Program-made: the position numbers and the translations under genes
NCBI RefSeq assembly: GCF_040892595.1
Contig: NZ_JBFRYB010000001.1
Location: 3,038,001 to 3,102,000 of the forward strand
Direction of reading: 5' to 3'
DNA: 64,000 bases
Source of the DNA: Zhongshania sp. R06B22
GTDB lineage: Bacteria; Pseudomonadota; Gammaproteobacteria; Pseudomonadales; Spongiibacteraceae
Shown: in pieces, positions 36,226 to 45,600 of the stretch
Position numbering within the stretch: the first letter of the stretch is position 1
How the letters are laid out: the number at the start of each line of letters is the position of its first letter
The notes under the pieces: model-generated
Told to the model about the DNA's origin: nothing
Databases searched by the model: none
The model's input: only the letters and a program-made list of their open reading frames with translations

Positions 36226-37905
36226 TTACTTATCAGTGACGGCGCCCTCCGCGGCGCTGGATACCAGCTTCGCGTACTTGGCCAGCACGCCACGGGTGTA
36301 GAGCGGCGCCGGCTGTGTCCAGCGAGCGCGGCGCTCGGCGAGGACAACATCGGAGACCGCAACCCGGATCTCGCGGGTCTCGGCATCGATGGTAATAACA
36401 TCGCCGTTTTCAATCAGAGCAATGGGTCCACCATCAAAAGCCTCTGGGGTAACATGGCCAACTACGAAGCCGTGCGAACCGCCAGAAAAACGGCCGTCGG
36501 TAATAAGCGCGACGTCCTTGCCAAGCCCCTTACCCATAATGGCCGAGGTCGGCGACAGCATTTCGCGCATACCGGGGCCACCTTTAGGGCCTTCATAACG
36601 AATCACGATGACATCCCCTGCCACCACCTCACCATTGAGAATCCCCGCTAGCGCCCCCTCTTCACCGTGATAGACGCGGGCAGTGCCTTCGAAGCGCAAG
36701 CCTTCCTTGCCGGTGATCTTGGCGACGGCGCCAGTGGGCGACAGATTGCCGTGTAAAATAACGAGGTGCGAGTCCTTCTTAATGGGATTATCAAAGGGAC
36801 GAATGACGTCTTGATCCGCAGGATAGTCGGCGACATTGGCGAGATTTTCTGCCAGAGTCTTGCCCGTAACAGTGAGCACATCACCGTGCAGCAGGCCAAT
36901 ATCGAGCATCCGCTTCATGAGTGGCTGGATGCCACCAATAGCGACCAACTCCGACATCATGTACTTACCGCTGGGGCGCAGGTCGGCGAGCACCGGCGTG
37001 GTATTACCGATCTCGGTGAAGTCATCTAGCGTAAGTTTTACGTCCACCGCATGCGCCATGGCGAGCAGATGCAGCACACCATTGGTGGAACCAGCTAGTG
37101 CGATGATGACGCGGATAGCATTTTCAAACGCCTTGCGCGTCATGATGTCGCGCGGCTTGATGTCTTGGCGCAGTAATTCCACAACCTGCTCGCCAGCACG
37201 GAAACAGTCCGATGCCTTGTCACTGCTGATCGCATTTTGTGCAGACGAACCAGGCAGCGACATGCCCAGCGCCTCGATGGCTGAGGCCATGGTGTTGGCG
37301 GTATACATGCCACCACAAGAACCCGGACCGGGGATGGCGGTGTCTTCAATCTCTTTAACTTGGATTAGGTCGATGTCGCCTTTGGCGTGCTGCCCCACCG
37401 CCTCAAACACTGAGATAATATCGGTGTGGCCATGGCCGGGTTTTATGGTGCCGCCATAAACAAAGATGGCTGGACGGTTCAAGCGCGCCATGCCGATAAG
37501 ACATCCCGGCATATTCTTGTCGCAGCCACCCACCGCGACGAGGCCGTCGAAGCCTTCGCAGCCGACCACGGTTTCGATGGAATCAGCAATCACCTCACGC
37601 GACACCAGGGAGTACTTCATGCCCTCTGTGCCATTGGCGATACCATCGGAGATGGTAATGGTATTAAAGATGACAGCCTTGCCACCCCCGGCGTTGGCGC
37701 CTTTTTCAGCCTCTTCCGCCAACTTATTAATATGCATATTACAAGGCGTGACATTGGCCCACGTCGAGGCGATACCGATCTGCGGCTTCTTAAAATCGTC
37801 ATCAGTAAAGCCCACAGCGCGCAACATCGCACGGGCCGGAGTCGACTCCACACCATCCACAACGAGGGCGGAATACTTACGCATATTTTGGGTTATCTCA
37901 GTCAT
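36226..37905 (-). CDS. ilvD: Dihydroxy-acid dehydratase
   Basis: A 559-residue iron-sulfur dehydratase of branched-chain amino-acid synthesis, turning 2,3-dihydroxy-3-methyl acids into 2-oxo acids. Signature segments are TWANVTPCNMH (cluster Cys), VGGCDKNMPGC (two more conserved Cys), GSCGGMYTANTM, and the C-terminal ITDGRFSGGSHGFVVGHVTPEA. Length is normal. AAGGA lies 7 bases before the ATG. It stands alone between the Sua5 gene (148 bp) and the DUF6671 gene (132 bp), all minus. No leader peptide or attenuator seen. Confidence 0.97.
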   Translation of the reverse strand: MTEITQNMRKYSALVVDGVESTPARAMLRAVGFTDDDFKKPQIGIASTWANVTPCNMHINKLAEEAEKGANAGGGKAVIFNTITISDGIANGTEGMKYSLVSREVIADSIETVVGCEGFDGLVAVGGCDKNMPGCLIGMARLNRPAIFVYGGTIKPGHGHTDIISVFEAVGQHAKGDIDLIQVKEIEDTAIPGPGSCGGMYTANTMASAIEALGMSLPGSSAQNAISSDKASDCFRAGEQVVELLRQDIKPRDIMTRKAFENAIRVIIALAGSTNGVLHLLAMAHAVDVKLTLDDFTEIGNTTPVLADLRPSGKYMMSELVAIGGIQPLMKRMLDIGLLHGDVLTVTGKTLAENLANVADYPADQDVIRPFDNPIKKDSHLVILHGNLSPTGAVAKITGKEGLRFEGTARVYHGEEGALAGILNGEVVAGDVIVIRYEGPKGGPGMREMLSPTSAIMGKGLGKDVALITDGRFSGGSHGFVVGHVTPEAFDGGPIALIENGDVITIDAETREIRVAVSDVVLAERRARWTQPAPLYTRGVLAKYAKLVSSAAEGAVTDK

Positions 37906-38037
37906 CTCAAATCCTTTATGTAGTTTTGACCCGCGTACTTATGCCACGCGGAGTAAACGAGCACCTGCCCATCGCCGCGGCGAAGTCTGCGGTCAGTATG
38001 AGTAAAGATCAGGCGCGTCATCTTCATATACAAAGCC

Positions 38038-38886
38038 TCAGGGGTTGCAATAGTCACAGCGACTTGCCTCGGCGTAGGCCCGATCAGTGACCTCGCGGCT
38101 GTGACGATACGCGCACTTGAGGCATCCGTGAACCTCAGCGCGGGTTTCGCGGGTCGGCGCACTGCATTCCGCGCATGGCAGGCCGGCCACTCGATCGACA
38201 ATCCAGAACCCCGGGGTGCCGCAAGCCGGGCACAGCGAAGCCAGCTTTACCACCAAATCCTCGGCAGCTAGGCGGATGTTTTGCATGCGAGTGGGGTTGG
38301 CGTGGGCGCGCCCGTCGGCCTCCAAAAAAACTCGGCCGTTTGAAGATTGTTCCAGTGCCCACGCGAATGCGGCTTCTAGCTGAGTCCAGGAGTGAATGTC
38401 TTTGCGGATACGAGGATCATCCTCGGCCTCAGGGCGGATCACCACATAGTGCTCGGGAAAGCCAATTTGATTCGCAAAAGCTGCTGTCGCATTCCAGTCT
38501 GCGACCAATTGGTGGGCGGAATTCGCTTTACCGTGGGCGCGGCCTACAAGCTCTAGGCCGCGCTCATCATCGATAAACATCAGTAATTCTACATTCCAAG
38601 GTAGCATTCCGGTGAAGGGATCTGCTCCAAAGGCGCCTTCGCTGGCAAGGCCCAGCGGCACGCCAGACATGGCCATACCAATGCGCGCTTTTTTGCGCGC
38701 CGCGTCTAGCTGGGTGCCAACACGGGGGATGTCGCGACTAAAGGTCCCCAAGAGATCGGTGTCGTATCCGGTAACGCGCTCTATACGGCAGCCGAGCGCG
38801 CTATCCAACACCGGCGCCAACACCTGTTCCTTACCGTGCTGGGTAAGTAGCGCTACGCGCTGGCCGCTATACATCATGCCAGTCAT
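38038..38886 (-). CDS. DUF6671-family protein with C-terminal zinc ribbons
   Basis: A 282-residue protein beginning YSGQRVALLTQHGKEQVLAPVL and continuing with FGADPFTGMLPWNVELLMF, which I associate with DUF6671. The last 75 residues carry four Cys pairs (CPAC, CAEC, CLKC, CDYC), enough for two zinc ribbons. Function unknown. Its ATG overlaps the antiporter stop (ATGA at 38883-38886), suggesting linked expression. No signal or membrane segment. Confidence 0.75.
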   Translation of the reverse strand: MTGMMYSGQRVALLTQHGKEQVLAPVLDSALGCRIERVTGYDTDLLGTFSRDIPRVGTQLDAARKKARIGMAMSGVPLGLASEGAFGADPFTGMLPWNVELLMFIDDERGLELVGRAHGKANSAHQLVADWNATAAFANQIGFPEHYVVIRPEAEDDPRIRKDIHSWTQLEAAFAWALEQSSNGRVFLEADGRAHANPTRMQNIRLAAEDLVVKLASLCPACGTPGFWIVDRVAGLPCAECSAPTRETRAEVHGCLKCAYRHSREVTDRAYAEASRCDYCNP

Positions 38887-39968
38887 GGCTTCACCGCCGA
38901 CGTCATCACTCGATAGCGCACCAGCATCACAGTCAAGGTAATAACGGTAAGCGGTAAAACAAAGCCGAGCATGGCAGTGCTATACGCTGGCAGCACCGCG
39001 TGCTCGGTGGCCGCCAGAACCAGGTACAGCACATACGCCAAGTAGTAAGCAAGAAACAGCGCGCCCTCCCAGCGGGCAACCCGATGACCCGCGGCGAAAA
39101 TCGGCAGGCAGGCAAGTGCTACCACCGCCATCACCGGAATATCAAAGCGCAGCAGTGACGCGGCAACGTCAATCCCACCCGGCGTAACTAGGGCTGCGAT
39201 ACCCGCAATCGATAGCAGGTTAAACAGGCAGCTGCCAATCACGTTGCCGACGGCGATGTCACGCTCGCCGCGCATCGCTGCCACGACTGACGTCGCGAGT
39301 TCTGGCAGCGACGTACCAGCGGCAACGATCGTCAGACCAATAATGACCTCGCTCACGCCGAACACGCGGGCAATCATCACCGCACTATCTACCAGCCACT
39401 GAGCACCCAGCACCAGCAGTATCAGGCCACTAACAATGAGCGCAAGCTGAATGGGCAGACGCTCCAGTCGCGGCACATCACCTTCACCAAAGGCCTGAAC
39501 ATACTCGGCCTGTACCATGGGGCTTTCCTTACGACCTTGCTGAATAGCAAACACCGTGTAAGCCACAATCCCGCCGGTCAGCAACAGACCATCAATCAGG
39601 CCAATCCGGCCGTCGAACGCCATGATCCATAACAGCATTGATGCCCCTATCATCAGCGGGACATCAATTCTGACTAACTGCTGTGACACCACCAACGGTG
39701 TGATGAGTGCGGAAACCCCAAGGACCACCAATACATTGAAAATATTACTGCCCACGATATTGCCAATGGCGATTCCGGATTGGCCCGCTAAACCCGACTG
39801 CACACTCACCGCCAGTTCCGGCGCACTGGTACCGAAGGCGACTACGGTAAGCCCGATGACTAGGGGCGAAATCCCAAAGCGCAGGGCGAGTCGCGAGGCT
39901 CCACGTACCAAGAGTTCGGCGCCAAGCACCAGCATTATCAAACCGAGTAGCAAAAACAAAATCACCAT
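38883..39968 (-). CDS. Calcium/sodium antiporter, CaCA family (YrbG-like)
   Basis: A 361-residue inner-membrane cation exchanger with ten hydrophobic helices in two inverted repeats. Both alpha repeats are intact: VVAFGTSAPELAVSVQ with GNIVGSNIFN, and VVAAGTSLPELATSVV with GNVIGSCLFN. The acidic Glu in each PEL binds the cation. I prefer ATG 39968 (AAGGG 10 bases away) to the ATG three codons earlier, which is 1 base from that site. Overlaps the DUF6671 gene by 4 bases. Confidence 0.92.
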   Translation of the reverse strand: MVILFLLLGLIMLVLGAELLVRGASRLALRFGISPLVIGLTVVAFGTSAPELAVSVQSGLAGQSGIAIGNIVGSNIFNVLVVLGVSALITPLVVSQQLVRIDVPLMIGASMLLWIMAFDGRIGLIDGLLLTGGIVAYTVFAIQQGRKESPMVQAEYVQAFGEGDVPRLERLPIQLALIVSGLILLVLGAQWLVDSAVMIARVFGVSEVIIGLTIVAAGTSLPELATSVVAAMRGERDIAVGNVIGSCLFNLLSIAGIAALVTPGGIDVAASLLRFDIPVMAVVALACLPIFAAGHRVARWEGALFLAYYLAYVLYLVLAATEHAVLPAYSTAMLGFVLPLTVITLTVMLVRYRVMTSAVKP

Positions 39969-40110
39969 TATGTTCATACCCTTTTCACTACAATAAGCAC
40001 TTCAAAATAACCTCTAATTGCTCACACCACTGGCGAGGCAAGCAAATATAGATAGATTTACCGCCGCGACAAAAGCAGCGCTATTCAACTTAGTTATCAC
40101 ATCATCCCCC

Positions 40111-40422
40111 TTAAGATGGACTATCGAGATGACCGTACAAGCGCTGCCGCTCTAGGGTTCTGCCTGCTCGCGACACCGCGCGGTTAATCGCCACATGAAT
40201 GTCCGCCTCAGTGTCTTCTATTAAAATGTCGGGCCAACCCTTGCCGTGAATATGGAGATCGCAGTGCAGCGCTGCACCGCTGCTGTCAGCGTTAGAGAGA
40301 CATACCGAGATCCGCTGCACCCGATCCTGAAAACGGCTCAGTGCAAACTGTAAACGACGCTCCACATGGACGCGCAACTCCTCGGTCAATATGAGACCGC
40401 GAGTCTGAATATCAATCTGCAT
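40111..40422 (-). CDS. Ribosome hibernation factor, HPF/RaiA family (short form)
   Basis: A 103-residue protein with the S30AE fold: MQIDIQTRGLILTEELRVHVERRL at the start, a central strand pair, and the basic DIHVAINRAVSRAGRTLERQR helix. Short HPF/RaiA proteins bind the 30S A and P sites and silence ribosomes in stationary phase. No C-terminal dimerisation domain. GGAAAA precedes the ATG. It is divergent from nhaR (136 bp between) and upstream of the antiporter gene. Confidence 0.85.
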   Translation of the reverse strand: MQIDIQTRGLILTEELRVHVERRLQFALSRFQDRVQRISVCLSNADSSGAALHCDLHIHGKGWPDILIEDTEADIHVAINRAVSRAGRTLERQRLYGHLDSPS

Positions 40423-40558
40423 ACTTTTTTCCGCCCCGTCTCGCCTTTAGTCACACCTAGAGCATTTACCACGCATCCTAGACTTGCTTAAGCATCAAGA
40501 AAAGCAGATTATTCTTTGCGTTTACATCGTTACAGACTGATTGAGAATTTTACTGGCC

Positions 40559-41470
40559 ATGCTGAACTACAAACAGCTTTACTATTTTTGGAACGTCGCG
40601 AAAGCGGGAAGTATCATCCGTGCAGCCGAGCGACTAAACCTCACCCCGCAAACAATTAGTGGCCAGCTCGCCGAGCTGGAGCGAGCATTAGCCACCGATT
40701 TATTTCGACGCATCGGCAGGCGTCTAGAGCTGACATCGGCTGGCAAGCTGGCACTATCCCATGCAGATGAGATATTCCAGATCGGCAATGAACTGGAACA
40801 ATCCTTACGCAGCGGCGCCACCAGTGGTGAGCAATCATTCCGGGTAGGTGTTGGCGACGCAGTGCCTAAAACACTGGCGTATCAGCTCTTGGCGCCAGCT
40901 CTCGCACTGGCTGAGCCCGTCCGCCTTATGTGCTACGAAGACAAACTAGAGCGATTGTTCGCAGAGCTGGCTATTCACCAACTCGACCTGGTGATTGCAG
41001 ACAGACCACTGCCCTCCGAATTAGGGGTAAAAGGCTATAACCACGAGCTGGGCCGCTGCGCCATCAACTTTTACGCGGTGCCAGATTTGGCCGCGCGCTA
41101 CCGACCCAATTTTCCAAAGTCATTGGACGGAGCTCCGATGTTACTTCCCGGGGATAAGTCGGCGGTTCAAGTACCATTGATGCGCTGGTTCAGCGAACAT
41201 CAGATCCAGCCACGTATAATTGGCAAATTTGACGATAGCGCACTGATGAAAGCTTTCGGTAAAGCCGGTGAGGGTGTTTTTGCAGCGCCAACCATTTTGC
41301 GTGACGAAATTAGCAGTCAGTACGGTGCCGAGGTAATTGGCTGCGCCAGTGAGGTCATACTTCGCTACTATGCCATATCCATCGAGCGCAGACTTACCCA
41401 TCCAGCGGTCATGGCAGTTAGCGAAGCGGCGAAGCACTCCTTATTTGCCGACACAGATTCTATTCGCTAG
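40559..41470 (+). CDS. nhaR: LysR-family activator, NhaR-like
   Basis: A 303-residue LysR-type regulator. MLNYKQLYYFWNVAKAGSI followed by LTPQTISGQLAELERAL is very close to NhaR, the Na+-responsive activator of the nhaA antiporter gene in E. coli. The effector domain is of normal size. I start at ATG 40559; a TTG six codons earlier adds residues not found in the family. No nhaA gene is present here; the divergent neighbour is the HPF gene, with a Na+/Ca2+ exchanger beyond. Confidence 0.85.
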   Translation: MLNYKQLYYFWNVAKAGSIIRAAERLNLTPQTISGQLAELERALATDLFRRIGRRLELTSAGKLALSHADEIFQIGNELEQSLRSGATSGEQSFRVGVGDAVPKTLAYQLLAPALALAEPVRLMCYEDKLERLFAELAIHQLDLVIADRPLPSELGVKGYNHELGRCAINFYAVPDLAARYRPNFPKSLDGAPMLLPGDKSAVQVPLMRWFSEHQIQPRIIGKFDDSALMKAFGKAGEGVFAAPTILRDEISSQYGAEVIGCASEVILRYYAISIERRLTHPAVMAVSEAAKHSLFADTDSIR

Positions 41471-41805
41471 TGCGGTGTTCTTCGTATGGTATTCCCTCGC
41501 GGAAATACCTGCGTGGAATCACACTTAAAAAGGCCGCGCTTATAACTCCTCCCCCGCAGTCGCCCTGAGGAAAAGCGCTACATGCTGGTCAATATTCATG
41601 GCGACCTAGCTTTTTTCCGGCTCGTTAATCTCCACCTCTCCTGGGGTGTTCGGATGGCTTTCCAGTTTGGCCAGCCGTTCCTCTTCACACTCTGATTAGT
41701 TGAGTAAGAAATAAGCCAAAAGTTTTTGGTATCTGCAGTTACCACAGGGGCGGTACTTTTTACCTACCCCGGTGCATCGACAAACGGCTGCACCGGGGCG
41801 CAGAG
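41471..41805. other. 335-bp intergenic region with a GC-rich hairpin
   Basis: Between convergent nhaR and the TonB receptor. The hairpin at 41767-41798 is listed separately. On minus, a short frame near 41628-41692 reads CEEERLAKLESHPNTPGEVE and looks protein-like, but it has an in-frame stop just upstream and no start; it may be a gene remnant. Confidence 0.4.
41767..41798 (-). terminator. Hairpin after the TonB receptor gene
   Basis: A perfect 10-bp stem CCCCGGTGCA/TGCACCGGGG with a 12-base loop, 7 bp past the receptor stop on minus. It is GC-rich, but what follows (TAGGTAAAAAG) is not a T-run, so termination may be weak or Rho-assisted. Confidence 0.6.
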
Positions 41806-44358
41806 TTACCAGCGGTAGCTGGCTTGCAGCGCAAAAGTACGTGGGTTATTAACCAAGCCGTGATGGGTCGTCGCCCCGGTGATGGTTTTCGCGGTCGGCG
41901 CGTCAACGCCGTAGAGCACAACCAACTCATCGCTAAGGTTTTTACCCAGCAATGCCACTTCCCACTCGCCGTCTATTGACGACAGGGCAACTCGCCCATT
42001 GAATGTTTGGTAGGCGTCCTGCTTGATGCGATCATCCAAATTCGGCGAAGGGTGATAGTCGTCGGTAAAAATGACATCAATATTGGCACGCAGCATCAGT
42101 GAGTTACCCAGCGGACGCTCGTAGGCCAGCATCAGATTACCCGAGTAGTCAGCAACGTATTGGTTAGTCTTGCCACTGAAGTCACAGTTAATACCATTGG
42201 CATTGTCAGGCACCTGATCCTGAATACAGGTGCCAAACTGGTGGTCCTGAAACTCAAAGTCGAGGAAGGCCAAGCCGCCGGCCAATATCAGGTTTTCGGT
42301 CAGGGCCATCCGGCCATCTAGCTCAATACCCTGAGAAACAGCGCCGGCGGCATTACCCACATTAAAACCCAAGGTACCGTCGAAGACACTGACCTGCAGA
42401 TTATCGAACTCGGTGCGGAACAGCGCCGCATTAAGCTCGGCAGCGCCTTCAAGAAGGGTGCTTTTCAGACCCAACTCAAAGCTAAGCGCTTCCTCTTCTT
42501 CAAACTCAAAGCTACCAATCAACACTTGCTGATTAGTACCTGCAGGCGCATTGGGATTAATCGGGGTAGGGTCTGCACTAGGCGACGCATTGGAGCGTGC
42601 ATCAAAACCGCCTGACTTGTAACCACGGCTAGCGGAGAAGTAGGCCATTAAGTCATCAGTGGCATCCCACTGTAAATTCACCAGCGGTGCGAACTGTACT
42701 TCTTCACGCTCACCTTTCAGGTCGTGACGCTCGGCGGCAAAACTGACCGCAGCAGCGGTGTCGACTTCACCCAGCGGCTGAATTGTCCCATCCTCAAAGC
42801 CAAATTCGAGTTTGCGCGCACCTTGTTTATTTTCCCAAGTCAGGCGACCACCAAGGGTCAGGCGGAAGGTATCCGCCATATTCCAGGTTGCCTGCATAAA
42901 GGTTGAGGCGATGGTTGATTCGCTATTGAAGTTACGCGGTGTGCGGATGCCACGGAGCGCGTTACCGGCATCACCAATACCTAGCAGCTCAAAGCCACTG
43001 GAGCCGTCAGCGCCGGGATCAGCATCACCACGGGCACCACCTTCGAGCAGGTCAGCGGCGTTAACCAGTTGCGGAATAATGTCGGAGGGCAGATATAGCG
43101 AGTCGAAAAAGTCCAGTTCGCTGTATTGAAAATAGGCACCCGCAATATACTCAAAGTTGTCGCCGGCCGGGGAAATCCAGCGGAATTCTTGGCTGAACTG
43201 CTGGTACTCTTCTTGAAACTCAACTTGGAACAGCGGCGCACCGGTGAAGTCGCAGTCACAGTCTTCATCGTACTCATAACCCATAATGCCGGTGATCGAG
43301 GTAAATTGGTGGTCGTCGCGATACCAGTCGACATTGGCTGTAAAATTATAGGTGTCGTTATTGCTGAAGTCGCCGTTGCTGTGGCGCTTGCGATCAGCGG
43401 TATTGTTCAGTACACCCTCATCGGAGTCGATATCGATAATCGAGCCGTTGGGCTGAAGCTGCAGAAAATTTAACACCGGCGCCGGCAGTAAGCCGGTCAA
43501 TGCCGCCAAGCCGCCGGCGTCTGGGAATGTTGTGCGATCCATGATCTCGCCGTAGGTGCGACCTTGGAATAAGAAAACATCGGAGTCAGACGCGTAATTG
43601 GTAATAATTTCAGAGTTGCGACCGACCACATCAAAGCTACCCGCCTCGATTTTAAACTTGGCCGTGACACTGTCGCTGACATCCCAGCTGAGCTTAATGC
43701 GGAAGGTTTCTTCGCTGCGCTGAGCTTCGTCGCGGTCCAACACCAAGTTATCCATAAAGCCGTCTAGCTCGCGCTTGCGCACCGCAAAACGGTAGCCCAT
43801 GCGATCATTGATCGGGCCGCTGACCACCAAATCGATAATGCGCTCGCTCTGTTCCGGCTCATAGGTGACCTGAACATTGCCTTCAGCATATTCGCTTGGG
43901 TTAGCCGTTTGGATACTGATGGCGCCAGCAATACTGTTTTTGCCCAACAGGATGTTCTGCGGGCCGCGCAGTACTTCTACTCGAGACAAATCCAGAAAGG
44001 GCGCACGCGCCAACTGAGCGCGACCGAAGGCAATACCATCAACGTACATACCCACCGATTGCTCAAAGCCTTGGTTTTCACCTGAGCCGATGCCGCGAAT
44101 ATAAATATCAGTGCCAATGCCGGATTCCGACATGGTGAAGTTGGGTACATAGGCCTGCAGGTCCTCAATCTTAGCAATGCCCGCCTCCATCATCTTCTCC
44201 CCACCGATGGCGCTAACGGAAACCGGCACATCCTGCAGACTTTGCGCCCGCAGCTGGGCGGTAACGACAACTTCTTCAAGCATTGGCGCGGCATGTGCGA
44301 GGCTAGCAAGTAAGCTCAATGGCAGTATGGACGATAAGGCACTATTTCTTTTTTTCAT
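41806..44358 (-). CDS. TonB-dependent receptor
   Basis: An 850-residue outer-membrane active transporter. ATG 44358 is used because AGGA lies 6 bases upstream, and a signal peptide follows (cleavage near AHA). The TonB box EEVVVTAQ precedes the plug domain (SVGMYVDGIAFGRAQLARAP, VEVLRGPQNILLGKNSIAGA), then a 22-strand-type barrel ending in ASYRW with a terminal aromatic. This receptor class (ferric- or organic-ligand, FecA/CirA-like in layout) is abundant in marine degraders. It is a paralogue of the receptor at 53936-56296. No biosynthetic neighbour indicates the ligand. Confidence 0.92.
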   Translation of the reverse strand: MKKRNSALSSILPLSLLASLAHAAPMLEEVVVTAQLRAQSLQDVPVSVSAIGGEKMMEAGIAKIEDLQAYVPNFTMSESGIGTDIYIRGIGSGENQGFEQSVGMYVDGIAFGRAQLARAPFLDLSRVEVLRGPQNILLGKNSIAGAISIQTANPSEYAEGNVQVTYEPEQSERIIDLVVSGPINDRMGYRFAVRKRELDGFMDNLVLDRDEAQRSEETFRIKLSWDVSDSVTAKFKIEAGSFDVVGRNSEIITNYASDSDVFLFQGRTYGEIMDRTTFPDAGGLAALTGLLPAPVLNFLQLQPNGSIIDIDSDEGVLNNTADRKRHSNGDFSNNDTYNFTANVDWYRDDHQFTSITGIMGYEYDEDCDCDFTGAPLFQVEFQEEYQQFSQEFRWISPAGDNFEYIAGAYFQYSELDFFDSLYLPSDIIPQLVNAADLLEGGARGDADPGADGSSGFELLGIGDAGNALRGIRTPRNFNSESTIASTFMQATWNMADTFRLTLGGRLTWENKQGARKLEFGFEDGTIQPLGEVDTAAAVSFAAERHDLKGEREEVQFAPLVNLQWDATDDLMAYFSASRGYKSGGFDARSNASPSADPTPINPNAPAGTNQQVLIGSFEFEEEEALSFELGLKSTLLEGAAELNAALFRTEFDNLQVSVFDGTLGFNVGNAAGAVSQGIELDGRMALTENLILAGGLAFLDFEFQDHQFGTCIQDQVPDNANGINCDFSGKTNQYVADYSGNLMLAYERPLGNSLMLRANIDVIFTDDYHPSPNLDDRIKQDAYQTFNGRVALSSIDGEWEVALLGKNLSDELVVLYGVDAPTAKTITGATTHHGLVNNPRTFALQASYRW

Positions 44359-44883
44359 TGTGGTCCTCATTTTTCTAGAAGTACGAGCATTGCCCTAAGA
44401 ATAAACTCGGGCAGATTTTTATTATGTAAGTTTAGCTACTATTTAAGCTAGCTACCCAGCTCCGGTGACGCTGGTATCACTCTAAAATTGTTCATTGAAT
44501 ATTTCTCACGGCAGTTTTTCTCAGGAATAGCTTATTGAGACATTGGCCACAAGGTATGTTTAACAAGTTTTTCGGCGAATGAGAAGATATTACTGACAAA
44601 GATCGATAATAAGCCGCCATATTCAAAGCCCGTAACCTTCCGGCCATCCCATCCTCAATAAGGAATACCAATTGAGTGGGAGTCGCTAACAAATATTTGA
44701 GACACGATGCTTCGGCATTTTACCCATGACGTCTTTCAGCTAGGCCCGCGGGTCCAGCCCATTTATCTTCGCTGATTGGATCAAGGTCATGATATTCGCC
44801 ACGTGTTGACGACTGCGCAATGGGCCCGCAAATAAGCAGTTCGAATGATCGAGCTACCACTCGTAGTAACGCGAAGAAAGTGA
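44359..44883. other. 525-bp region containing an IS66 remnant
   Basis: Upstream of the TonB receptor and downstream of the DUF4112 gene. Besides the transposase fragment at 44686-44841 I see no gene. The receptor promoter should lie within the first 150 bp or so. Confidence 0.5.
44686..44841 (-). pseudogene. IS66-family transposase C-terminal remnant
   Basis: Reading minus from 44841 gives CLFAGPLRSRQHVANIMTL, then IQSAKINGLDPRA, an in-frame TAG (44740-44742), then LKDVMGKMPKH to a stop at 44686. This is the conserved C-terminal tail of IS66 TnpC (NWLFAGS-GG-RAA-I-TLI-SAK-NG-DP-AYL-DVL pattern), with the Tyr of AYL turned into the stop. Everything upstream is gone or unreadable. It is a dead fragment marking a past insertion. 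Confidence 0.82.
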
Positions 44884-45339
44884 TCAGAGGACCAGCGACA
44901 GCCCGCCAGTGACTATGGCAAAAAGAGCCGACAGCCAGATCAGTGTCATCCAAGGGAATGGCGGCTGAGGCGGCTCCACCGCCAATTGTTCCTCCAAATA
45001 GGTTCGCAGCAACTGGGTATTGCGTGTGTTGGCCTTATAAATGGCATCAAAGGCATCGCCCACTACGGGCAACAGTCCGCCGAGAAAATCAATCCCCATA
45101 TTACGCAGCATCCGCAGCTTCACGTCCTTGCTAGCCCCGGCCCGCTGTGCCTCGACCAGTACGTAGCCAGAAAGCAGCAGCCCTGCCACGTCACCCACCA
45201 CCGGAATCAGGCCGATCACAGCCTCGGCGCCAATCTGAAATTTGGTGAAGGGAATGCCAATGCTACTATCGGTAAAGCGGCTGAACTTATCCAATCTCTC
45301 AAGCGTCGCACGCTGTTTAGCTTCAGTTAATTTGTCCAT
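44884..45339 (-). CDS. DUF4112 family protein
   Basis: A 151-residue protein with the DUF4112 pattern: LDKFSRFTDSSIGIPFTKFQIGAEAVIGLIPVVGD, then GIDFLGGLLPVVGDAFDAIYKAN. The two repeated (L/I)PVVGD segments and hydrophobic stretches suggest membrane association, and residues 130-150 form a membrane helix. Function unknown. AGGA precedes the ATG. Separated by 261 bp without a gene from the HupE gene. Confidence 0.88.
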   Translation of the reverse strand: MDKLTEAKQRATLERLDKFSRFTDSSIGIPFTKFQIGAEAVIGLIPVVGDVAGLLLSGYVLVEAQRAGASKDVKLRMLRNMGIDFLGGLLPVVGDAFDAIYKANTRNTQLLRTYLEEQLAVEPPQPPFPWMTLIWLSALFAIVTGGLSLVL

Positions 45340-45600
45340 AGTTTTCCTACTCTAGGATCAATCAGCCCCTTTGCTGCATTCTTGGTCCTCGCCCTATTAG
45401 CCCTGAAGCTAATAATCGCGCGCTGCTTGCAGACCAGTTTCGAATTCGGTCGGGGGAAGTTAATTTTCCGAAGTATATGGTTAATTTTATTCGGTATCAT
45501 CATCTAGAAGGAATCAGGAGGACAGATTGTGCATATGACTGTGAGCAATACCACCTAGCCACGCGATTATCTGGCGAGCAAGATCTGCGCTCAAATAAAC

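Noticed and set aside
38175..38576. 133-codon plus-strand frame
   Set aside because: Shadow of the DUF6671 gene in another frame.
41628..41692. Protein-like minus frame after nhaR
   Set aside because: No start, in-frame stop just upstream, too short to identify.
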